Below are positions 23,678 to 35,276 of a stretch of DNA of 64,000 bases, piece by piece. The stretch is from contig OX637294.1 of the NCBI GenBank assembly GCA_951799445.1, forward strand, positions 22,283,452 to 22,347,451, in the 5' to 3' direction. A program made the position numbers and the translations under genes. Numbering within the stretch: the stretch's first letter is position 1; the number at the start of each line of letters is the position of its first letter. The notes under the pieces are model-generated. The model made no database searches and was not told where the DNA came from. It saw only the letters and a list, made by a program, of their open reading frames with translations. This DNA is from Pseudisothecium myosuroides. Lineage: Eukaryota > Streptophyta > Bryopsida > Hypnales > Lembophyllaceae.

Positions 23678-23759
23678 GCGCCGGTGAAGACTCTCTACTT
23701 CACAGGAGAACATACCAGTGAACTCTACAATGGCTACGTCTATGGAGCCTACTTGCAAG
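23678..23759 (+). pseudogene. Copy A exon 9 with damaged acceptor
   Basis: Codes the C-terminal FAD/substrate segment ([20 protein letters not shown]). The acceptor before it reads GACAA|GCG where copy B has GACAG|GCG. Using the AG one base later gives CGC CGG TGA, an immediate stop; extending upstream in frame meets TGA in TTGACAA. No in-frame alternative acceptor is visible nearby. Confidence 0.75.
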
Positions 23760-24167
23760 GTAACTACTAAATTGCAAGGGAAGTGTCTCTGTGAGAACAT
23801 CAGTTAATTCCTTAGATAACCCATGGCAATCCTATTGTGCCCAGATTGCACATGATTTCTAACATTGTGATAGTCAATAGTGTTGCCTGAAAAAGTGGCA
23901 TTAAAGTTGTTTTGAGTCAGATAGGTGGTCTAGAACATACTCCATTTGCACTGGCTGAAATCTTAGTATGACATTTGGGCACAACTTTCTTGCGACATCG
24001 CAAATTGTGATGATAGACAGTGAGAATACAAAGTGAATTGTGAATTGGGTACATTTGTTCCTTCGAGAGTTTGGTGAGAAAACAAAAGATGTGATATTGA
24101 AGAAGGTGATATTAATGAGGTCTATGTGTATTCTATTCAATGCTTCTACTGTCAAGACCCAACTTAA

Positions 24168-24388
24168 CCCTTAAACGTTGACACAGTCATTCTATGGCCG
24201 ATGGATGACAGAGAATCAAATTGTGTAGGACAGAAATGCAACTATTCATCCTCAAAATTTGTGGTGAAAAGGGGAGATCTTCTAGAGTAGCTTGACTTCC
24301 AATGAGCACTTTTGCAATTTTTTAAACCAATGATTCACACGGTAATGCAAAAGGATGATTTTGAGGTCACCCCTTCATCCTTCAAGGG
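24168..24388. mobile_element. 221-bp TTAA-flanked MITE in intron 9 of copy A
   Basis: Flanked by TTAA on both sides (24164-24167 and 24389-24392), with ends CCCTTAAACG and CCCTTGAAGG (complement). The paralogous intron in copy B reads straight through the place (ACCCAACTTGCTCACAAGG, around 47520-47538), which proves an insertion. Relatives of its interior occur at 11285-11470 and 58077-58260. Confidence 0.75.
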
Positions 24389-24477
24389 TTAATCACAAGG
24401 TTCAAGAAAATCTAGTTTTATCAATCAAGAATCGTTGTGTTGTAACATTAAAAGCAATTTGATCTTGCTTTTTTCAA

Positions 24478-24587
24478 GTCTTGCAACTGCAAATTCGCTC
24501 CTGGATTGCATTTTGCATAAGAAGTGTGCAGCTTCAAGCTCGGCTTATGCGAAGCTTTCAAAAGAATGCAAACGTCATCTTGATTCG
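24478..24587 (+). pseudogene. Copy A exon 10 with damaged acceptor
   Basis: Codes LATANSLLDCILHKKCAASS and onward in the unshifted frame. The acceptor is TTTTTCAA|GTC, compared with TTTTTCAG|GTC in copy B, again moving the AG by one base. The donor after it (TCG|GTGAGA) is intact. Confidence 0.7.
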
Positions 24588-25389
24588 GTGAGAAAGGCTG
24601 ATTGATTCTTTGAACTTCTGCATATTCAAGAAATTCTTTTAAGTCCATCCCTAGTTTTCATTGTGTGTTTTTACTTTGACCTTCTAGGAATAAGTTTACT
24701 TTGATAATTGTATGTACACCCTACATTTCTACAATTTTCAACCCCTTATAAACTCCCTACAAAGTATTTTAATTGATTCGAACATTGAAAATATACAAGA
24801 AATAGTGTTGAGGTCAAAAGTATTAATGAGTTCATCCAACTTTTGGTGTTTAAAAATAAGTGACATTGATCCACCTAGATTGAATACAACCTTGCAACTT
24901 GAAATGTAGTTTGTTGGACTGTTATTTATGGTTATTGGATGAAATATTGTCCGCATAAGCATTCAATCATGGTTTCTATTATTAAATTAGCTAAATTTTG
25001 TTGAATCTTATTGGCAGTCAAAGGAAGATTTAGGATCTTCTTAGCATGCATTTTTGGGACACCATAGGAATAAAGTATAAATTTGTATAGTGTTGAAAAT
25101 AGGTGTATATTCAAAAGTTACCCTAATTTCTCATGAATAGACATTTTATATATTTGGTGACGAGAATTTGTAGAGGTCAGTTTTGGGAATGGATCACAAT
25201 TGGGTGTAATTTCCTTATGCCAACTTTGGCAAATTGATTTTCATATTTTTTGCACTTGATGTATCAAAGCTGCAACACTTATTCAAATGTTTTGGTGAGA
25301 TGTAGGAAAGGGATTTGCAAAAGGACACATGTATGAAGTTGGTTGTAAAGCTTGAAAAAAAATTAGCAGACGCTAGGCAAAGGCCTTGA

Positions 25390-26740
25390 GGGATGAGAGT
25401 GTATTTTTTTGGTTTTGTTTGAATGGTGATGATATTTGTGTGAGCTCTACATGAGATCAAAGTTGAACTGTACTTTTATAATGTATCTTTATTATGAAAA
25501 GTGTTGAATAAAAAATAAAGTAGATCAATGTTTTTTAGTGTATTTCTTAAAAAAAATCATTCAACAAGGACATGCTTTTGTCATCTTAGGGAATGCACTC
25601 CCATTTCTTTGTTGTTAGCTTGCGATCAAATGAAGAGTTATTATGATTACTTTGGTCCTAAACTTTAGACAAGGCTTGGAATTAAATGAGCATCACCATA
25701 ATGGGATATTTGAAGTTTATAAATAATAAAGATAGATGATGATATTGAATTTTATCTGTTTCTTTATACAATAGCTTTACCAAAAAGAATGTAAATTTTT
25801 ATAACTACTTTAGGCTTGTGAAAAGTATTCAAGGCGGGATCCAATGTCCTTTGTACTCTCAATAATAAGTATTCAATTTTAGTCCATGAAGCTTGGAGGA
25901 TGGCAAACTATAGTTTTAGTGGATGAGAAGGTAGATGACTTGATTTTGGATGGCAACACGCACTTTTATTTCCAGACTTAGCTTCCACATATTTGGGACT
26001 GTACAAGTTGCCATCATTATATTTGTGCATTGACAATAATGCACTCATTAGGCTACCGGTTTTGTTTTGTTTTGTTCAATTTTTTAGAATTTGATTTTTG
26101 TGATACAAATATATCTTGGTATAAAATTTTGAACATAAACCCTAAACCTTTCACATTGCAGCCTTTAGTTTTTTAATACAGTTTATAAATGTTGTGTATT
26201 GTATTTGTTAATACATGCACTATTATTTGCACGTTGCCTTTTGACTCTAACTCAACCATGTATTAGTTTATATATGGTTTTATACATGGTATTGGTATCT
26301 GTATGGTTTGTATTTGAAACTAATTTGTAAACATTTGTTCTTCTTCTTGTTATCTATGTCATTTTATGTATGCACAATTTTCAATGCTAAATTTTATCAT
26401 CAAATATTTGTATATGGATTCTAAGAAACATGTTCATGTTCTTTATGCATAATGAATATGAGGTACACATAGGTAGCATGCACAGTTTTAAAAAAAAATG
26501 AAAGATAGGGTATATGGAATAAGAAGAATTTTGAAATTTTGATAAAGATAGCCCTGTAGTAATCCACAAAATCTACCTACATAGTACCCATGTAATAGGA
26601 CTTGAATACACATGATCATCAAACACCTTATGTAGTGCACTCCTTGACTTTGTCATATCATTATAAATCCTTTAATATCCAAATTTTATTATAAATTTTT
26701 ACACATTTTTGTTTTATATATATTTTATAAATAAATAATA
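25390..26740. other. 3' flank of copy A
   Basis: AT-rich. Similarity to the 3' flank of copy B persists in blocks (GTGAGCTCTA-ATGAGATCAAAGTT near 25440) and resumes at 26760-26885. No separate gene is seen. Confidence 0.45.
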
Positions 26741-26899
26741 TATCTCAATTTCATCAGTTTGATTGTCAAAGAAGAATGAAAAGGCATTTGGACAAAGTGT
26801 TGCCCTGAAGTACTTTATTCATCATCCAAATTATGAATTTTAGAGCGCTCAAGAATTCAGTGTAGATAATTGGCTAGAAGTAAATATTTTTATACCTAT

Positions 26900-27740
26900 C
26901 AAACTCTTAAAACCTAAAGTTATTTTATATATAGAGGCCCAAAATTGCCTCAAAATATCGGTCTCCAAAGTAAGGCTAAAATCTTTATTTATATTTATTC
27001 ATCAACAAATCCAACCATAGGATTTTTTATTTAACTTGTTCATATACACAATCTTAAAATTTCAAAATAAGAAACCTTACCAATTACAAGATCATGATGT
27101 TTGGATTTCAAAAAGAAACATTTTCAAATCTTTCCAAATGGTTAGATCTCATCTTTCAAACTTTTCACCTCAAAATGTGCAGGTCCTACAACTTGATATT
27201 CTCTATAATATGTTGAAGAAATAAGTTGGGAATACATATGAAAATTTCAACAAAAAATATTTCATATTCATGCTTGAAAATCATATGTAAAAAGAAGTAG
27301 AGAATAATTTAAAATACTAAATTATTAAGAATTTTGTTATAGAATTCAAAGATGCCAATCCCAATGGTTGTATGGTTGTAATGAAAAGTTTGCATCCTAT
27401 GATTTTATGTTTTTTCAAAAATATTGAAAATTGAGTTAAGTAAAAACTTCAAGGTTTATTTTCGAGTAGAAATTCCATAATTGCTTGCACACTAATATTC
27501 CTCATAACTTTCATCTCATTAATCAAAATGGAATGATTCAAAGCTTTCCACATATATATATATATATAAATCTAGGAAGCTAGTTTCAAATTTTTATATC
27601 TTTAAGAAATAGTCTTTTTTTTAGTTGTATGGGCCCCAAAAGAGACTACATAGCATACAAAAACTTTTTAACCATGTAGTTAGTCAAAAGTTATGAAAAT
27701 TGTTGCGCCTTAAAGCTACTCCTTGACTATAATCTGTCAA
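26900..27740. repeat. Degraded member of the CCCCTAAAGG element family
   Basis: The part at 27340-27560 is the reverse-complement relative of the middle of the element at 7817-8741 (CCAATCCCAATGGTTG..., AAATGGAATGATTCAAAGCTTTCCACAT). The part at 26925-27040 matches sequence just outside the element at 53250-54162 (AGGCCCAAAA...TCTCCAAAG...). The ends are not clear. Confidence 0.55.
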
Positions 27741-29640
27741 TTGTTTCATCTTTCATATGAGAATGTGAATACAAGTATCCTCTCCATAGTATGCAAATTA
27801 TATTAATAGTCATTTTTGAGTTCACAAAATTGACATTAACCCATTCTTACACTTCTATTTGTGAAGGATGTTTGGTTGCAGGAAAGCCTATCAATGCTAG
27901 TTGTGTATGAGAGAGAAAGAGCTAGTGTTTTCTAACAATGTCATCATTCCTAATGACAAATTAAATTGAAACTATTGTCTAGATGGAAAGCATACAACTC
28001 ATACTGCCTTTGAGGATTCTCCTCAAGTAATTGCCCTATAGTAGGATTGGTGTAATAGTTATTTCCATTACAAGGAACTTTTGGACACTAATTTGTAGCT
28101 AATCTGAAAAAAGTAAAAAACATTGAAAACATTGAAAAAAGTTACATTTTTGATTTTACTAACTACTAACAATTGATTTATGAGAGATTTCAATAATTAG
28201 AATTTATTAATTTTTTGCCTATTCCTATTCTATTAAATCAGATCTAGGTGTTGTATTGATTGTGTAACTAATGCTTTGCTTAAGTCAAATTTCATCAAGC
28301 TACTACAACAACATCACGACAACAAAACAAAAGTAAAAACAAAGTTAGGTTTTTAATTATACCAATCTTTATTTTCAAATTCTCACTTTACTTGTTTGAA
28401 GAGGTAAAAAGACCTTTTGCTTTCAAAAATTCTCACATATTTTCTCATTGACTCTTAGAAGCTTGACTTTTCATTTTGAAAGTCTTTGATTTTTTGCTTT
28501 CAATGGCGCTATGCTCATACTAATTTTCTTTAAAATTTTGATTTTTGCCTACATCCTGTTTTATGAAATATTCAACTTACACATTGAAAGGATTGGAAGG
28601 ATCTATCCTTCAAACATGTACCAATTTTAATTCAAGAAATGAAGGATTCAACAATTGAACCTACACTAAAGACAACCAATACTTCAACCTCTACTTAGTT
28701 ACTTGTAAGAAGACATTGTAGAGATTCCACCTTGCCCCAAAAGATCTAGACATTCAACATTCATTATAAATAGTTTGAAGATAGTCTACATTGTTGCACC
28801 TATGTAGTTATTTTCAATGTTTTAAAGATAAGGCTATTAATATAAAAAAATAATTCCTATAATAGATCCAACTATCTTTAATATATAATTTTGAAGGTGA
28901 TTGTTTAGGGCCTACACATCTTGTTTAAACATAATATAAAAATTGATAGCACACATGATAATTGTTATTTTTTATTTATTTTTAGAATTTGTTGTCAAGG
29001 TTAAGTTGCTAGATTTATACTTGATACATATTCTACTTTTATCAATTTGTGAATAGAAAGGAGATAGTGTGATGAAATGTAACAAATGCAAAGAATGTAT
29101 TGACTTTCAAGAATCAATACATTTAACTTGTTTTTTTTAATGAAAAAAAGATCACTTGAGGTTAAGAATTTCTACCTTCCCACCTATTGCATGTGGAATA
29201 GTTGGATTTTGAATGATTTGGTATATTTTTGTAACTACAGTATTGAGCTTATTTACTCAACAAGCCACCATTTTTTAGATGCTATCGTGATGGAGCTCTA
29301 AGGTCATTTAAAATAGTATACAAATGCAATTCAACATTGTCTTTAACCAGCCTTGTACTCTAATCATTAGAAAGATTTTCAGCCCTCAAGAAGGCCGTTA
29401 GTTTTTTATTTTCGAGATCCCCGGGTTGCAATTACAGAAAAAAAAATGATTTTTTTTCCCAATCTGACGTGGTGCTGATGTGGCACCAGTAGTGCTGACA
29501 TGGCACCAATAATGCCACGACATTTTTTGAATTAAAAAAAACAATTTTTTTTTCCAAAATACACCAGGTGTGTGTGCAAGACTCGCGGCCTTGTTGAGGG
29601 CTAAATTTTTTTCTAATGATACTAGCCAATACACCATCGT
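27741..29640. other. Intergenic, nothing recognised
   Basis: AT-rich with many homopolymers. A short GC-richer piece near 29400-29600 has overlapping open frames on the - strand (29398-29721) with no domain. No gene is supported. Confidence 0.4.
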
Positions 29641-29851
29641 TATCACATTGGGCAACTTAGGATCACCAGACGTTCCAATCGGGAGGACATATCGGATGGT
29701 TTGGACGGACTGGACATACAATGTGGCTATTTTAAAGTAGTTACATGGAGCAAGTCAAGGTCCCTGGTCAAACATCTTGAATAAGCAGACATATTGGACG
29801 GCTCGGACGACCGGTCAATCCAATGTGACAACTATGCAATACACTGAACTG
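29641..29851. repeat. Dispersed GGACGG-rich repeat, copy 1
   Basis: About 210 bp built from two related halves: each has ACATAT(T/C)GGA(C/T)GG, then GGACGG(A/G), then CAATGTG(G/A)C. A second copy is at 62722-62912 with the same order, including AAAGTAGT(T/C)ACAT in the middle. A short retroposon or MITE is possible; no ends are clear. Confidence 0.65.
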
Positions 29852-30368
29852 TTGGCAGAGTGGGTATGAATGTTGCCTGGGTAGATTATCTCGCAATTTT
29901 TTTTATGGTAGTTGAATCCAATAAGGTGATACTCACTATTGTATTCTCGCTCTGAATAAGGTTGTAAAACCTAAGTGCAAAATGGATTGAGTTTCTAGAC
30001 AGTTGCAAGTCTACCAAACCTGAGCAAAACTACAATCCAAAATTCAACAGATAACACTCCCGCTTCAGTGCTTCACCATATACTTTGATATCAAAAAAAC
30101 CTTCATATTGCACTTCAAGAGAATTCACAAATAAACTGAAGTATAAAGAAAATTGTACAGAAGAGACCACTTTCAACACAAAAAAACAGCCTGTCACATT
30201 GCAAGATCAAAAAAGTGAATAACCGCAGCTCACGATAGCGTCCATGGTAGCAAATATCACGGGTCACACTTGTCTACAATCTAGAACCTGAATCCTAAAC
30301 CAAAAGCGGCTGACGTCTACAAACTAGCAAATATGAAAATAGCTAAACCCTAAATTGAAATCCAATCT
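29852..30368. other. Possible 3' flank of the small - strand gene
   Basis: No coding frame recognised; lies downstream (on the - strand) of the stop codon at 30369. Confidence 0.35.
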
Positions 30369-30825
30369 CTACTTCTTTTTGGTGTTGGTGGAGAAGATGT
30401 CGATGCTAGTCTTGAGCTCCCTCATGTCAGCCTTCATATCAATTTGATCATGCTTAGCATCCTTCACCACCACCAAAACCGAGTCAATCTTCGTTTCCAA
30501 GGCGGCCATCTTTGTCTCCAAGGTGGTCAACTTTGTGTTCACCTTCTCTATGGTTTCATCCACGAACATCGTGCTTATGCCCATCGCGACTATGGCCATG
30601 ATCCCCATGCAAGAAAGCAATTTGAAGTCGTCTAAGTAATGCCTCTAGAAGCACAAAACAATAAACAATAAGTTAAAGCACAAATAATTCAAAAGCAGCC
30701 AAATCCTAGCAATAAAATAGACTTCACAAGACCCATACCTCAAGATCCACAAGTGGCTCATTAGCCACGATAGTGGAGAACTTAAAAGCCACACCCGACA
30801 CGTCCGGGCGGTCCGATCATCTCAA
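30369..30825 (-). CDS. Small membrane/coiled-coil protein, two-exon fragment
   Basis: Two exons read on the - strand. The upstream one, ending at 30739 with a GTATGG donor, encodes ...VSGVAFKFSTIVANEPLVDLE. The last one, 30644-30369 after a TTCTAG acceptor, encodes RHYLDDFKLLSCMGIMAIVA and onward. The join is in frame (phase 0) and reads smoothly from one to the other. The product has one hydrophobic segment (LLSCMGIMAIVAMGIS) followed by a heptad-like Leu/Thr/Lys coiled coil (LTTLETKMAALETKIDSVL) and a Lys-rich end. The first exon is open back to a TGA near 30827, so the true 5' end or an earlier exon is not found. I do not recognise the family; the lower bound of the first exon is uncertain. 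Confidence 0.5.
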
Positions 30826-30840
30826 AGAGAAAGTGACAAA

Positions 30841-30957
30841 GAGTGGCGCAACAAAGCCAAGAAAGCACGGACAGTGGCCCAACAAAGCCAAGAGAGCACG
30901 GACAATGGCGCAACAAAGCCAAGAAGGCGCAGACAGTGGCGAAACAAGGAAAGAAAG
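30841..30957. repeat. 31-bp minisatellite
   Basis: AACAAAGCCAAGA-type units start at 30850, 30881 and 30912, each followed by GC(A/G)C-GACA(G/A)TGGC; a partial fourth unit follows. It lies immediately upstream of the small - strand gene. Confidence 0.75.
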
Positions 30958-32460
30958 CGTGGAGTGGCAAAGAAAACAATGGCCAAAGAAAAACTGGACT
31001 ATATATACCTTTGAAGCGTACCATAATTGCTCGTCGCACTCCTCTCTTCAAAAGTGACCGCTCCACTCCTTGCGTCAAGAGCAACTGCCACTCTTCGTGT
31101 CAAGAGCAACCTCCACTGCAAAAATCAAACAAGCTAGAAGCTTAAACACCTTCTTTGAGTTCACATCAACTGTACTAGTATGCTCTGTGCCACTCCGGGT
31201 TAAAAAAATAAAATTTAAATTACCTTTTACATAAACAGTAAACAAAGTCTAGACATCTCTTTAAATACTACCAAGGTTAATAATATTAATAGCAAAGTAA
31301 AAGATAGCATACAATATAAGATTTAACTAAAATATTAAAAAAGGACTATGTAATAAAGTAAGAGTTAATAAAAGCAAAAGCAAAAAGCAAAAGCAACATG
31401 ACAAAGAATTGAAAAAAAGATTCATATAAAGTAAGAGACAATTAAAGCATAAGTGAGAGTAAAAGAAAAAAGAAAAAGGAAATACACTACAAAGTAAAAG
31501 TTAATTAAAGCATAAGCAAAAAGCAAAAAGGACATGACAAAGAAATGACATTGAATTTGATGAACACAACAAATTCCAAGTTTGTCATCAAGTTTGTTTG
31601 AAGAGCATAACTCCAACCTATTTGGAACAGACTGAAAATACAAACTTAAACTAGACGATCAAAACTCATCAATGTCAACTAAATTTCAAATGATTCGGCA
31701 AACTAACCAAGCTCACTCCAAGCTCAAATTGATCTACCACTACCAGTTCCTCATACTCATCGATCCAAATTGAAAATAAAAAACAGAGCAAAAGAAGGAC
31801 GCCCCACAACCAATGATCCAACCAACTAACTCTTGAGAAAGCTGCACAACTTAGCTAGGAAACATGAAGGCAAAATCCAAATCAATGTGAGGGCAAAGAT
31901 AAGAGTTTATATAAATGCGGAAGCTCTTCTTTGCACAGGATTGGAAGTGTGATTGCAAAATGTGATTCTCCGCAGCAATGCAAAAATGCCAAACATAATT
32001 GAGCCACAAAAAATGTTGCTGGCATGCATCCACTCCAAATTGGCCATGTACAATACACATGAGAGAGAGAGTGATGGCAAAAAAATGTGGCAAAAAATGA
32101 GACCAGAGAAAAAGGAGAGGGAAATGGCATTGTGGTTTAGGATACAACTGTTGCCCCATACCTAAATTAGAGTACCATTGAGATATCCAGGGTCCATTAA
32201 TATTGATTGCCATACCTTTAAGATATAATGTGATATATTTGGTCATAAATATCACCTACCTTAGCAATATCCCAACACAAATCATCAATCTTCTAGCTCA
32301 ACCATTAAATCATAAGTTGCCTATGCATAATTTAAAAAAATCTATACAAGTTCCCTCCAATTAAAATTAAAATTCATTTGCAATGTTTTATTTATAATAA
32401 AAAAATCTTAAATTTTTGTTAAAAAAAACCCAAAGTTGGGTAGCTTGTCCCACAAAGGTA
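30958..32460. other. Intergenic, nothing recognised
   Basis: Includes an A-rich AAAGCAAAAGCAAAA tract near 31370-31530 and a region (31850-32250) with overlapping open frames on the - strand lacking any domain. No gene is supported. Confidence 0.4.
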
Positions 32461-32469
32461 CTAGTATGT

Positions 32470-32527
32470 GAGCCCAAGAATGCGAGCTTGTGGGATCATT
32501 TAGAATAGAAGCTTGCATTCTTGGGCT
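32470..32527. repeat. Short hairpin related to the element at 36294
   Basis: AGCCCAAGAATGCGAGCT and its near complement surround a short loop. ACTAGTATGTGAGC just before it matches the end of the element at 36294-36543, so this is probably a small member of that family. Confidence 0.5.
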
Positions 32528-35150
32528 CATTTAGAATTGAAGATGCTTCATTTTAGCTTGAGCTTCTAAATTTTTTGACTTCATGTTAATATTCCTATAA
32601 CTACATGGTTACAATCAAGGCTTTTTTTCTCTAGCAAAATTTCTCTAGCTTTGACAATTCTGACCTCTCTAGCTTCATCCCTCCAAAAATTGGCCTACTC
32701 AATGAAGCCAACAGGGGGACATTGATCTAAAATAAAAACCCTGGTTACAATTTTGCTAAATATTGTTATAATATAGTTTATCCTTTTGAATATTTGGCCC
32801 CAACATGCTCAATTACTTTGAACATATGTTTCTTTGTCATTCGGTTGCATAATTTTTGAACTTTTTGAACAATTGCTTACCATTCTTTAATTTCTCTCTA
32901 TAGGTAGGGGCAATACAGTTATCTTTTTTTGAATGAACCTCAATAATATTCTACTACCATTTTTTAATAATAGTATGACATAACAAGAGTGACAAAAGAA
33001 TGGCAACTATTTTTGCCACTTATTTTAAGCATCCTAGACCCTCCAAAAAATAGATGAAAATTGTGCAATTATTGCTTCAATCCACCTTTAGATTCTCCTT
33101 GTTATCATAAATAAGCAAATTTTAGCAAAGTCAACAATTCATCCAAATTATTACATTTTTTTATGAATAAATATATTGGCATAATAAATAATGGAGCCTC
33201 TTTTGGCTTTTGCACAACTCATGGGATATACAATGCATTCAAAATTACTATAAGATGAAACTATCTAAAAACCGTTCATTTAATCAAATATGCATAGCTG
33301 GAGTCAAAATTCAACTACACCATGCTATTTTAAGCCATTAAATGAATGAAAATCATAAATTTTTGAAAATATGTTTATATATATATATAATTGGAGTTTT
33401 ATAATTTCTATAAATCTTCATAGACAATACTTAAGAAAATCTTAAATTGTCATACTAGTGTTTTGTTTGTATCGTCTTCAAATAGAATCAACACTATTCA
33501 ATACATATTCTATACACTTTTTTGTAAAGTTGTAAACATTCCACATGAATAGAAGGATAGTTTAAGGTTCTATTGGTAGCACTTCAAAAGCCCCTCACAC
33601 AATATAATTAATTGTGACAAGATGGGAGATAGACAGATAGTTTGAGGTACTTTTATCTTCCTAAGTTGCACAAGTGAAGTAAACAAGCAACCACACCAAA
33701 ACGGAGCCTCTGTTTGCGGTGAACATAACATTGTTAACCCCTAAATGACGGACCCATGACCATTGATTTCAAGCCTCACTGCCCATTACTTAGTTTGCTG
33801 CCATTTTGCAACTAGAAATGTATGAAAAAATTTATATTTATTTTTCAAAGATGAAAATACACGTCTTCTTCATTTCACAAAAAAAATAGATTCTTTTTGT
33901 GGATAATTGATTTTTTTGAGAATTTTTAAAGAAAAAGTGAAGAAAAATCGTATCACTAAGAAAATTATTTCAAAAGATTTGAAAATTTCATCATGTGTGT
34001 ATATTACAATGACAAACATCATGGTGTAAGCTCAATTTTTGTGTCATTCTATAATTAGAAAATAATAGATATTGAAAATATATCCAAAGTTCAAATTGCA
34101 ATAAAATATACAATATTAGGAATCTTTTCAAAATTTAAATTGGAATAGAAATTAGAGTAGATTACCTTCATTTTGCTAGTTGGTCTCAAATTCGAAAAAT
34201 ACCATTTTTTGGAGAAATTTCAGATTTAGAGCAAGGAGCAACAACTTCCCAAAATACACTAAAAAAACATATTTTTTTATTTGTTTTTTTAACAGTTGCT
34301 TCTCATGTAAGTGAAGACAAACACTAAAAAGACCACATACTCAATTGGATACTCTTTTTAACCCATCATGAAAGGTCATCATGGAAAAGGGGGATGAAAA
34401 AAATGCTTTGAATAGTAGCTTTGCTCCCTGGATTGTCATCCAAACGCCAATGAGTGGCGCCAACGCCGTTCCAGGTTTAAACCACAAGTGGTTCTATTGC
34501 TACCCTAGGTTGAGGTATATCCTTCCCCAACTACCTTATTGTTGGCCTTCAATTCAATTGAAGTATGTTCATTAGTCTGTACTCACTCTTGAGGAGTGTT
34601 GTAGCCAATGTAAGGGAAGCAGCTACCCATGATTTAGAGGAATCTAAAAGGGACCCCCAACACATTGTTGTATAACCGTTTGCCTTGCCTTTTTGAGTAA
34701 ATAATGCCCTACTGAAACTACCTCACATGTAACTTTTGTCATTGCAAAGTTCCATCCAGAGCCAATATTCAAGTGACCTAGTGATTTGCCTTTCTAACCG
34801 GCATTGGCTACAATGCACTAAGGTAGGAATATTGTAAATAGTCCCCCCCCCTCTAGGTGACACGATTGGGTGTTATAAAATGGACTCCTATTGTTCATTG
34901 AAAAGACTTGATTTGCTCACACTTGATTAGAAACAAGTTCCAAGGGTAGCCGTTTTAGATGAAGGTACAAATCAGGAATGGGGTTTAGATGAAGAATTTA
35001 CATTTACATTGAATAAAATATTCATTTTGAACTTTCCTTCTTTTTTGCATTCTTCCTCATCCTTATTTCTACACACATTGAGCTCAGTTTCTCAACGAAT
35101 TCCCCACAAATCTTATAGGCTAAAATGACTTATTTTAACAGTCTATAGAC
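32528..35150. other. Intergenic, nothing recognised
   Basis: AT-rich. GTTAACCCCTAAATGACGG at 33734 looks like one end of the TTAA-CCCCTAAAGG family, but no matching second end was found. An open frame at 34381-34575 has no recognised domain. Confidence 0.35.
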
Positions 35151-35153
35151 TAG

Positions 35154-35276
35154 ATAATTGCAAAGCAGATCAAGTTATCAAAAATAATCACCAGATAGAA
35201 CCTACCAAGCTGCGGGCAACAAGGTTGGTACTAACCGGCGATTATTTTTTGATAACTTGGTCTGCTTTGCAATTAC
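35154..35276. mobile_element. ~123-bp foldback MITE
   Basis: Arms of about 36 bases: the left begins TAATTGCAAAGCAGATCAAG and the right is its near-complement. They enclose a GC-richer centre that is itself partly palindromic (CTACCAAGC...GGTTGGTA). Non-coding. Confidence 0.65.

Larger units (their letters stand above)
16351..25389 (+). pseudogene. PAO: Polyamine oxidase, copy A (secreted, FAD-dependent), probably non-functional
   Basis: Family: flavin amine oxidases of the maize PAO1 type, which oxidise spermine and spermidine and release hydrogen peroxide. Exons (GT-AG): 16351-16477, 17928-18177, 18270-18413, 18511-18572, 18751-18930, 19390-19533, 19942-20091, 20894-21148, 23678-23759, 24478-24587, 25306-25389. 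Seen: a hydrophobic signal-like N terminus after MARF, the dinucleotide-binding GAGISG, the LEARDEIGGR motif, GANWIEGVGG, the lysine in MKIFLKFP, SNWPIG and [13 protein letters not shown]. Defects compared with copy B: 2 bp missing at the start of exon 5; the exon 9 and exon 10 acceptors read CAA|G instead of CAG|G, so the nearest AG is one base late and exon 9 then meets a stop at its third codon. Substrate-site changes: SYSNWP for SFSNWP and YVYGAY for YVHGAY. Intron 8 carries a Harbinger-like element and intron 9 a TTAA element. The repaired length would be about 529 residues. Family assignment is sure; loss of function is inferred. Confidence 0.85.
15127..26885 (+). repeat. Large direct duplication, unit A
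   Basis: Similarity to 39195-49120 starts near the shared block GAATTGCAGATCAGAGCCC and continues through all 11 exons of the polyamine oxidase gene. It ends near the shared TAATTGGCTAGA block past the gene. The two units lie in the same orientation about 23.9 kb apart. Introns have diverged and carry different insertions (Harbinger-like and TTAA elements only here; 885-bp elements and an intron 7 MITE only in unit B). Paralogous empty sites therefore date and delimit those insertions. Confidence 0.8.

Noticed and set aside
30782..31084. 100-residue hydrophobic - strand frame
   Set aside because: Overlaps the 31-bp minisatellite and has repeat-derived composition.
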